64,000 nucleotides of DNA, from positions 9,672,001-9,736,000 of the forward strand of contig CAJFCV020000004.1 of the NCBI GenBank assembly GCA_904066235.2, given 5' to 3'. Position numbers and translations under genes: made by a program. This stretch comes from Bursaphelenchus xylophilus (taxonomy: Eukaryota; Nematoda; Chromadorea; Rhabditida; Aphelenchoididae). Shown here piece by piece: positions 55,304-64,000 of this stretch (positions are counted from its first letter, which is position 1; every line of letters starts with the position of its first letter). The notes under the pieces were generated by a model. The model was given only the letters and a program-made list of their open reading frames with translations, was not told where the DNA came from and made no database searches.

Positions 55304-56250
55304 TGTAATACATTGTACTATAAAGAGCGCTCCAGTTTCCGGCACATCACCTATAGCACAATAAATACGCTCTTTTCCATAGTTTTATACCTGATTATAA
55401 TAAGCTTATTACGGCTCTTCCGTAATCCCATGTCGAAATTTATTGCGCAACAAATTTCGTTTATTCGCGGCACGAAATTTTCATGCCGCAAATTATCGCT
55501 GAACCTCCTTTTTTTATTTGATTTTTATTTGATCAAGGCTAAACGTGTCGCGACGGCGAGTGCACACAAAAGGCGGCGAGATCGGAGAGAGAAAAGGTGC
55601 GCTGGACGGAGGAGAAAAGGTTTCCGCAGCAAAGTTGCTCAACGTCGCTTTTCACTCTTTTTTTGGAGATTTTTTTGACGGGAAAATCGCAGTTTTCGCG
55701 AATAACTGGTGCAAAACAAATCAAATCGAGTATTTTTTAGTGTCGCTTGGTATTTTGAAGGTAATACAGAGGGGGTTCTCAAATTTCAACAGACTATTCA
55801 TCTTCTTTTCGCTTGGTTTTACGATTTTCGCGTGGAATTTGAGGATTGGGAGAAGAAAATGGTTTTGAAATGGGCGTTATCGAAGCTTTTTATCAAAAAT
55901 TTTGTGTTGACGAGTAGTTACAGTCGTAATCGCGCTTATACCAGCGATGTCAACTTTTGAGCTGCTGAAATTTTATGAATTTTATCTTGTTTTGAAGATT
56001 TTAGGTATCAAAAATATTCCTTTTACAGTTTCGCTGTAGTATCGCGGTTTTCAGCTTCGAATGTCCAATATTCGGCAATATGTTGTCTAATTTCAGCTTT
56101 TGATTTCAGCTTCAGGCTCCAAGCCTCCCCCTTTTATATTATACTTGACATTCCACGTGGCGTTGCGCAACTGGAAAGCGCGCTCATTGCGGAAATTTGC
56201 ACTGGATTATAGGTTATAGAATATTTAGCAAGAAGAAAGAGATTAAAGGG
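55304..56250. other. Region upstream of AP-1 mu gene
   Basis: A family B-like string (GAGTGCACACAAAAGGCGGCG, 55558-55578) shows another decayed copy. Open frames here (for example 55545-55868, +) overlap it and are not convincing. The AP-1 mu promoter should lie in the last few hundred bases. Confidence 0.45.
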
Positions 56251-56255
56251 AAAAC

Positions 56256-58444
56256 ATGAGTTGTTCTTGCATCTTCATCTTGGACATGAAGGGGAATGTA
56301 AGTTTTTAATATTTTGTATTGAATTTTAGGATTTATGGTTGAAGAATAATCGTTCCTAGAGCTTGCCGAAAGCATAATACAGCTTTAAGGATAGAATTGG
56401 CTTCCTTGCGCTGCATTTTTCCACTATTTTCGATCAAACTATGTTGTTTTAGGTAATAATGTCGAGGAATTATCGAGGAGACGTGGAAATGTCAGAGATT
56501 GAAAAATTTATGCCTTTGTTGATGGAAAGGGAAGATGAGGGTAAAGTGTCGCCGGTGCTAGAGCGTGAAGACCTCAGCTACATCTACATTAAACACATGA
56601 ACATCTACTGTAAGTCATCGGTAATATAAAAAGTCGATCAAAAATATCCGTTTGCATTCAAATATTTTCAGTAGTATCAATGTCACGTAAGAACGCCAAT
56701 GCCACGCTAGTTTTATCGTTTCTTTACAAGTGTGTTGACGTTTTCACCAGTTACTTCAAAGATCTGGAAGAAGAATCGGTCCGAGATAACTTTGTTGTGA
56801 TATACGAGCTTCTCGACGAAATGATGGACTTTGGCTATCCGCAAACAACGGAGCCAAGAATATTACAAGAATATATTACGCAAGAGACGCATCAATTGGA
56901 GATTGCGCCGAGACCACCAATGGCTGTTACAAATGCTGTCTCCTGGAGGTCCGAAGGGATAAGATATAGAAAGAATGAGGTGTTTTTGGATGTTATTGAG
57001 TCGCTCAATCTTTTGGTAAGTTTTTTGACTTTGTTGTTCGGAGTTTAGGGGATTGATGAAGCCGCAGGCTGCGCCCAGGGATAATTTCAAATCTTGGGTT
57101 TAGCGGCTGAAAATTTGCAAATTTTGTTGTGATTTACGTCTAACGTACTTCATACACCTGTGCAAAGTCAAGACGACAAAATCTGCAAGTCTCAATCCAA
57201 TTTTATTGGATCTAAAACCATAAAATTCTCCCTAGTGGATCTAAAACCATATAACTCTAATTTCAGGCGAATGCTAATGGCACTGTCCTTCGCAGCGAGA
57301 TTGTTGGCTCGATTCGCATGCGGGTAATGCTCAGTGGAATGCCCGAACTCCGTCTTGGCCTCAACGACAAAGTTCTTTTCAATACTTCCGGTGGCGCCCG
57401 AGGCGGAAAAGCCGTTGAATTAGAGGATGTAAAGTTCCATCAATGCGTACGACTGAGCAGATTTGAAAGCGAACGGACTATCAGCTTTATCCCACCGGAT
57501 GGCGACTTTGAGTTGATGAGCTATCGACTAAACGCGACAATAAAACCATTGGTGTGGGTGGAAGTTTCCGTGGAGAAGCATGCACATTCCAGAATTGAGT
57601 TTATGGTTAAGGTAAGGGATGGGTTTAGATGCTGTTTAAGAACTAATAACCAGATTGGACAGCGAAAATTTTTAGGAACTAACGAAAATTTGAAAGAAAA
57701 AACATTTTTGGCCAGAAAATCATCAATTTTCGATTGAAAACGATGATTTCGGGATGAAAATTTTATTCAAAATTTTTTTTTATATTTTTTTAGAGTTTTG
57801 ACCTTACTTATTTTTAGGCCAAGTCCCAATTCAAACGCCAATCGATTGCCAATCATGTGGAGGTCTTCATTCCAGTACCATCGGACGCCGATTCCCCGAA
57901 ATTCAAAAGCTCGGTGGGGTCGGTGAAGTATGTCCCAGACAAACGGGCCTTCGTCTGGACGATCAGAAGCTTCCCCGGCGGACGGGAGTACTTTATGCGA
58001 GCACACTTTAGCCTCCCGTCCATTGAATCGAGTGAAGAAGAGATTCGACTTCCCATTAGAGTGAAATTCGAAATTCCATATTTTACAACGTCGGGTTTAC
58101 AAGTAAGCAACTGATTTTCAAAAATATGAGGTCGTTGGCTGATAATCGAGATAGCATTTTGTATTTTTGTTGGAAGTTTGAGTCCCACCACGAAAACTTT
58201 TGATTTCGAAAGCACTGGCATTCTGCAAGATCCTTTCAAATAGGCCAAATAAGATCAGCTTAAGAACAAGTTTAAGATTAGTTATAACGATTCATGAACC
58301 ACAAATGCATTAAAATTTTTTGATTTTTGCAAATTTCAGGTGAGGTATCTAAAAATCATTGAAAAGTCGGGCTACCAGGCGCTGCCTTGGGTCCGCTACG
58401 TCACCCAAAACGGCGACTATCAAATACGAATGGCGGACAAGTGA
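56256..58444 (+). CDS. unc-101/apm-1-like: AP-1 clathrin adaptor mu subunit, 425 aa
   Basis: Six exons: 56256-56297, 56453-56609, 56672-57015, 57267-57611, 57818-58102, 58340-58444. The medium chain of AP-1 binds YxxPhi sorting signals at the trans-Golgi/endosome. The N-terminal longin domain starts CIFILDMKGN|VIMSRNYRGD and includes VLSFLYKCVDVF and VRDNFVVIYELLDEMMDFG. The linker has EYITQETHQLE. The C-terminal mu-homology domain has VSWRSEGIRYRKNEVFLDVI, GMPELRLGLNDK, VKFHQCVRLSRFE, ISFIPPDGDFELMSYRL, VPSDADSPKF, and ends YLKIIEKSGYQALPWVRYVT. Length is that of the family. Nematodes have two AP-1 mu paralogues (UNC-101, APM-1); the moderately diverged N-terminus (MEREDEGKVSPVLEREDLSY) leaves open which one this is. 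It could also be a third, lineage-specific copy. Confidence 0.95.
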
Positions 58445-59288
58445 TACTTCCTAATTTTCTGTGATTCCCCTTTTTTAGCGAGTTTTTTTCATATCAAAAC
58501 TACGATTGTTGCATATCAGTCTTGTCTAGAGCAGGTATGAAAACTACCATAAATTATGAAAAGATTTTTGAAATCATTGTTTTTGCAGCTCAATTTGTCT
58601 ATGCCGCTAAATATTTATTTGGTATAAAAAATAAAAATATATATTTTTGACTAGATTTTTTTGGAATTTATTTTTAATTTAATTACGGAAAGTGGCAAGC
58701 GTTTTTTGTTTCGATGAGGACATGAGTAGTGTCAGTTGAACGATCAGAATGAGCATTGGGGATTTGACCGCATTTGAGCGGTTAAAAATGTCAAACAAGT
58801 TGTCAAAACGTGATTTATGAGTGTTCCGAAGGCTCTTTAAAATAATGATTTTACAATGGTTGGAAGAGGACTAAATATGCGACTAGGAATTGCCGTAAAA
58901 ATGGGTTCTAGGTTAAATTTAGGGACTATTCTTTCGCGTATTTAATTTGTAATAGAATTTTGTTGCAAGTTGCAACAAAAAAATCAAAACATTAAAAGAA
59001 AAAAACAAAGATCGATTTTGTTACATAAATTTATTGGCGATTTACATGCTGAAGTAACAGAAAAGAAAGGTAAATTTACAACAGTATTTTTTTCAATTTT
59101 TTTACAAAGCCGTGTTTACCCGTTGAAATAAGGACGAAATGGCATAAAAAACGTGTATTCCTACAACACTTCGTGCACTAAATGCGAAGATTTTTTGGGC
59201 CAACGTCTATGGAGACTGGAGGCGTTCGAGATTCCGTAAGTTTTTGATATTCTTAGACCTAGTTCCGAGATTTTCGCGATGTATAACA
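58445..59288. other. Intergenic between AP-1 mu and TWK genes
   Basis: Two 3' ends face each other here. AATAAAAATA near 58630 is the likely AP-1 mu polyadenylation signal. Otherwise AT-rich, no gene. Confidence 0.5.
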
Positions 59289-61176
59289 CTAATATTCGAG
59301 TACAATATTGTTGTTGCTGTCCTCGTCGTCCGGCTCGGTTTGTGGCAGATCCCGGTACGCGATTTGACGACGAACGGAATAGGAGTTCATGGAAACGGTA
59401 CGTTGAAGTTTTTTCATTTTTTCATCTGTTGTGGAGATCACATCAGCATCCACGTATTCCGGGAAACCACCATCGCGAAGGAAGAGGGGCACCAAAGCCG
59501 GAGGCCAGATCCCCTCGAGGAAGATGTAGGCTTGAGGAATACGATCGAGTTTCCCTTCTTTCACCAAGATGGCATCCTGAAAGGACAATAGGATAAAACG
59601 AACAAATTTGACGTGATGTTTGAGACATTGGAGGTTCAAATTTCGAATCCAATAAGGCAATTTAAAGCAAGGAGGAAGAGTTTCTCGTAAGTATCTACGT
59701 TTTTAGTTAAAAAAACTGCTTGACTCCATTTCCACACTCACCTTCACCAACTGATCCAAGTCCAACTCGGCGAACGTATCCGGATCTATCCCAATTGTCT
59801 GACTTAAAGCACTCAACAATTCAGTCACATGCAATTTTTTGGATCCAAACCAAATCTGGACGTTCTGGAAATTGCCCGCCTTTCGGCCCACGAAATACAA
59901 TTTCTTGACGTAAACGGCGCCCAATTCTGGAAAAAAAGAAAAACATTTGTTTATCTGATGGTTCGGACTCACCCACAGCGACTGTCGATATAGCCAGACC
60001 CATTATCATATAACCAATTACAACTGGGATAAACTCGGTTCTGAAAGGTTGCAAAAATTTGACTTGAAGTGGGCAAGCCTACCGTTCCGGCACGAGTGCT
60101 CCGAATTCGATGGCAGTGAAGCAAATATATGAGTAATACAAGCCATTAACGAAATCGAATCGCCCATTCAGCAGCGGCATCACCACAGCTCCAAAAATTA
60201 AATACAAGATGACTACAATGAGCAGCGAAATTGGCGACACTCCCAGTTCGTTGGAAACGGGCTCAATTCGCAGTGATTTCAGAGTCGGCGACTTTTCCCG
60301 GTCACATCGTTCCCTCCAGCGGCGCAGAAACCAATGCCGCACTGTATGCTCCAGATGCCGAAGGTATAACCCAAAATTCGAGAGGATGATGACCGTTATC
60401 GGGACGCCCATAATACCCCAAATGACGGTGAAAACCTTGCCTTCTGAGGTTTTGGTTTCGATTTTACCGTAGCCTAAAAATTCTCGAGATAGATTACATT
60501 GTATTGTCTGGGGATGTAGGTAGTAAATTATGCGTCCTTGATTAGGCCAAATGATTTACTCACCTAATGTGGTCAAAATACCAAACCCGTATAACAGTGC
60601 GTTTTTAAGGTTCCATTCGTGGATTTTCTGCAAATCCGGATCCGCCACACATTCTTGTGCGATTCTGATGGCAACTGAAGCATCGTACGGTCGACTGAAA
60701 ATATTTTCAACAATCTTCTGACACCCGTAAGCTTGGAATTTTTTGATTTCTGTTTGCCGCTTACCTCATAAAGATCGCGTCGATACAAGTATATCTTTTC
60801 TGAAGATTCTCATGCACGGCTCGTCTAGCAGCATCCGCCTCGAAGTACATGAAAGTATACCCGCCAAAGATCAAGTACGACAGAAGAAACAACACACTAG
60901 AGACATTTGCCAACAAAGACTTTCGTCTTATCTTCACCACCGGCAAAATCATCGCACTGTTGGCGGGTCCACTTTGGCGAATGAGCTCAGCCAACTGCTG
61001 ATTAGTCGATGCGCTGGTGGTTTTGCGGGAGAGCGGAGTTTGGGGATCGGCGCGGCTGAACGATGCGGCCTTGTGCGGTAGCGGTGGGGCCGGATGAGTG
61101 GTCGCACTCAAGAAGTTGGCCCCGCCGAAGCCGGATTGGCTGCTCGAACGCGAACGATCGGATTTTAGGCGAGCGT
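59289..61176 (-). CDS. TWK-type two-pore-domain potassium channel, altered second pore (5' end open)
   Basis: Exons (minus): 60765-61176, 60564-60694, 60083-60473, 59973-60040, 59742-59926, 59289-59576. Two-pore K+ channels are dimers setting resting potential. TM1 is SSVLFLLSYLIFGGYTFMYF. Pore 1 is NALLYGFGILTTL|GYGKIETKT, with a phase-1 intron in the first Gly of GYG as typical for nematode TWK genes. TM2 is FTVIWGIMGVPITVIILSNFG, TM3 SLLIVVILYLIFGAVVMPLL, pore 2 YICFTAIEFGALVPER, TM4 FIPVVIGYMIMGLAISTVAV, followed by a ~160-aa cytosolic tail. Pore 2 should read T-x-x-G-F/L-G; here the first Gly is Glu (GAA for GGA). The first listed exon opens with an acceptor, so either an upstream exon exists (frame at 61421-61681 is a weak candidate) or it is trans-spliced and starts at ATG 60952, giving 416 aa. 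Confidence 0.9.
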
Positions 61177-61533
61177 CTGGAATGGAGGTGGATTAGTTAT
61201 ACGAAGTCTAGGCTCAAAAAAAGATGCCTAGAGAACGACGAAAAAATTGCTTTTAAATCACCATGGGCAAGTGCTTGCCAAACGCTTCTGTAAAGTTAAT
61301 TATCAGACAGACGAGGGTTCACTGAGAGGAGCTGATAAACTCACCGCGCAACAAGTCGTTCGTACAGATAGACAACCGATAGGCACTCATTTCGGGAAAG
61401 TAGTAGACGTTAATAAGGCTCTAGTGACTTCTACGCCCATTCCGCCTGCACTGTAAACACGGGAATGCGAACGGCGTACTGAGAGCTCGATTTTTGAAAG
61501 ACGCCACCATGGGCGTAGCTGACTCAAAATTCC

Positions 61534-61565
61534 TGGGGGTGGGGGGAGGTTGGCTGGGGGGGGGG
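61534..61565 (+). other. G-run, potential G-quadruplex
   Basis: Runs of 5, 6 and 10 G separated by T and AGGTTGGCT on the plus strand. Enough G-tracts for a four-tract quadruplex. Confidence 0.5.
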
Positions 61566-64000
61566 ATGTAAAACCTTTTTCCTTTTTTATCAGTTTGACC
61601 CCGGTCTCTGTGGGTAACCTCGGCTGACTTTTCGTCTGAAGATTTCAAATTGAATTCAGATTCATCGGGCCGTACCTTCACAGGAAGTGAGGGGAAATGA
61701 GAGGAGGAGGGCGGCTTCTGAAGATTACTGTTTAATTTGGCAACAACATGGGGAAGAAAAATTCAATTCCGGGAATTGTTGTTGCCGAAAGGAAACCTAA
61801 GACTAGTTTGGCTAGAAGAAAAGTTCAAAAAACATCTGTTTAAAGATAGCAAGATGAAGAAAAGTAATGCTTTATTTGGCTAATCCTTGAAAAATTTCAA
61901 CTGAAAATGACGAAAAGTTCCGATTTTTCAACGCGGCTTAAGTAGGTCTACAAGTCGTTAACTTGACGGTCAAAAAGTTCGTAAATCAATCAATCTTTTT
62001 TGGGAATAGTTTTCTTTAAGTACGCTAAAAAGAGTGTGCTCTAAAAACGTATAAACCTCCGGGTATAATGTCATATAAAAGGTTCCGGTTTTGAACTCAG
62101 TGAATGTGACATTTAATGGGGCTGGAGATTTTTTGCGTTTTGTGGGATAACAGTAAATGTAGTGTAAGCTTTTTCCTTTCCTGATCACCTTGATCAATAA
62201 AGAAACTGTCCTTACTACAGGTACCTACAGAAAACTGTAGAGGTACCTACAGCAAACCTTTCTCCACAACGAACGTCCAGCGTGTCAAAATTCGTTTTAC
62301 AGAGGGCCACTACCCTCCTAACACAACTTGCTACAGTATTTTTGCGGCATGTTTTTTGTTTGTTTGGTAACGAAACCCGTCCGCCGAAAAAACATCTTTG
62401 TAAGCCTTACTTAATCCTGTGTCGTGCGGTCGAGTGTCGGGCCAACGTCCTGTTGACCACAAACGGACCGACAGCTGACCTCGAGAATCCACATTGCACC
62501 CAATGTTTACAGCCACCACCCTCTCAACTCCCACCCTCCTACAACGAACCCGCGAACTAGCTCACCCGACACTAGTTGAGCTCTCAATACGCACAGTGTT
62601 CGTGGCGTCTGACCTCCGGGGCCCGATGCATCAGATGCTACTGGCGGTTGTTGGCGGGCGGATAAAAATTATGCAAAGACCATGGTGTGATTTTAAGCGC
62701 AGATAAAGAAGTTTTTTATAAGCCGGAAGGGGAGAGGGAGGACGAGGGAGAAAACACCCAATAAAACCGGAACTCCCATGGACTTTCGACAGACAAAAAC
62801 AAATCAGAATTGCAAATGAAGCTACAGGAATTTCAAGAAAAATAAGTAAACATTTAAGTGAACAAAGACCGTACAAGTGGTTTACCTAACAGAGAAATTG
62901 CTTGAAATTACTTGAGGTGCCATGCGCAGACCTAGATCAGGGTTTGGGGGTATTTCCCAGCCCTGAGGTAGCGATAATGGCCGGTATCGATATCGCGATC
63001 AACGTTGCGATAAACGACAACTTTTTTCTTGAATGAACGCGTTCTGATAGCCGATTAGTTTGTAAAGCTTGTCATTTTGGGACCTAAAGGCTTGAACAGT
63101 AAATAATCGAATTTTTAATTAGCTGAGTAACGTTAAAGAAGCTTTAAATATAATTATTTGAAGTAATCATGAAGCCAAAAAAGGTTTGGAAAGCAAAAAA
63201 TGTTGAACTAATTTTTTCTGTCAACTACAGTAATTTTTGGCAAAATTTTGACCATTCTCGCTTCTTCATTACCGATAATTTTTTCCACAACTCCCAGCTA
63301 TGTTCTTGATGAACTTTCCCTAGATTTTTTTAATCTTGCTTACTTCTACCTTTGCTAAATTTGCCATCGCTGAAAACTGTCGAATATCGTTACCGTAAGC
63401 ACTTCTCTTACGCAAAATTTAACTCAAAAGAAATCTATAAAAATAATTTTAAAATCACCAAGTCATCCGTAACTCATGCCCAGCCCCATGTTTTTGTAAA
63501 TACATGGATTATAAATCATCACGACCCGTTATAAACAACTCCGACGAAAAAAACGTCTCAAAACCATTCGAATCAGAAGCCGACCCCGAATTCCGCCCCC
63601 AGGGGATGTTTCTCCGAAAATGTCCTAAACTTTTTCCGAAAAAATCCCTTTTCACACTCCCCATCAGGCACAGTTCATCAAAGCGGGATTCATTCGGATT
63701 TATTTCGCATCCGCCCTCCCTGACAGAGATTTTCTCAAAGAAATTGGAGACTTCGCTGAATGCATAATATAATCGCGTGATGACAAATAAAAACTGTCTG
63801 GAAGCTCGGGGGTGGAGTTAAATGGGTTCAATGAAAAGGAAGACTAATTGAAAAAGCTCAAGAACATTTTTGATCCCTTCCATTACCTAAAGCCATGCCT
63901 ACAAACAGCTAAATCGTGTGAAATCGAAAGAGGTGGGCTTAAATAGGTTCAAATAATTTTTGACCTCTGAGAGGTCAAATATGACTTGACGAGTGATGGG
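61566..64000. other. Intergenic, no supported gene
   Basis: A small hairpin at about 62220-62250 (GGTACCTACAG repeated around ACTGTAGAGGTACC) and a GACCTC/GAGGTC hairpin near 63960-63977. Frames at 61970-62197, 62282-62560 and 63504-63767 have no recognisable domain or splice context. Confidence 0.45.

Noticed and set aside
55545..55868. 107-codon open frame
   Set aside because: Its start overlaps a decayed family B string and the rest is hydrophobic low-complexity sequence without splice signals.
61421..61681. Upstream TWK exon
   Set aside because: The frame contains a Pro-rich stretch and no donor in the phase needed to join the exon beginning at 61176; kept only as a weak possibility.

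Overview
This is nuclear DNA of a nematode, most likely Caenorhabditis or a close rhabditid relative. The evidence is: compact multi-exon genes with mostly 35-70 nt introns and TTTTCAG-type acceptors; several start codons lying 2-8 nt after an acceptor, as expected for spliced-leader trans-splicing; nematode-expanded families (a DUF229 protein, a TWK potassium channel, a Cys-loop chloride channel, a bestrophin); and dense small inverted-repeat DNA transposons. Exon chains were assembled by hand. All eight multi-exon models close to whole codon numbers (452, 117, 240, 193, 485, 555, 342, 687 and 425 aa; the TWK model is open at its 5' end).

Layout. 1-7.4 kb: no convincing gene, only repeats. 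7.4-7.7 kb (-): a small secreted Gly/His-rich peptide. 8.6-11.8 kb (-): an unrecognised 452-aa protein with repeats in its last intron. 13.8-18.5 kb (+): three tandem secreted proline-rich genes with identical architecture (TATA box, 49-nt signal-peptide exon, small intron, repeat exon) and RxxR sites between repeats. 19.15-20.06 kb: a TA-flanked element with ~310-bp inverted arms around a transposase remnant. 20.7-23.1 kb (+): bestrophin. 23.6-28.4 kb (-): Cys-loop anion channel, tail-to-tail with bestrophin. 28.7-39.1 kb: gene-poor. 39.6-41.0 kb (-): a three-finger zinc-finger protein resembling ASCIZ/ATMIN. 42.05-46.66 kb (-): DUF229 type II membrane protein. 46.7-56.2 kb: a repeat field including a 4-kb multilayer transposon nest. 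56.3-58.4 kb (+): AP-1 mu adaptin. 59.3-61.2 kb (-): TWK potassium channel with an altered second pore. 61.2-64 kb: no convincing gene.

Repeat families, named here A to E. A: ~250-bp hairpin, TA target duplication, CAGTG...CACTG ends, 18 copies or fragments. B: ~445 bp, ends CAGGGGAAGTAC...GTACTTCCCCTG, TA target. C: GGCTCC-rich, hAT-like, 8-bp target duplications. D: ~155 bp, ends ATCAGTCTGTCGGGA. E: ends ACAAGGAAAGTAC.

The genes look like independent transcription units, not an operon: directions alternate and distances are kilobases. The strongest candidate for an undescribed system is the proline-rich cluster at 13.8-18.5 kb. It looks like a small family of secreted polyproteins that could be cut at RxxR sites into several similar Pro-rich peptides.
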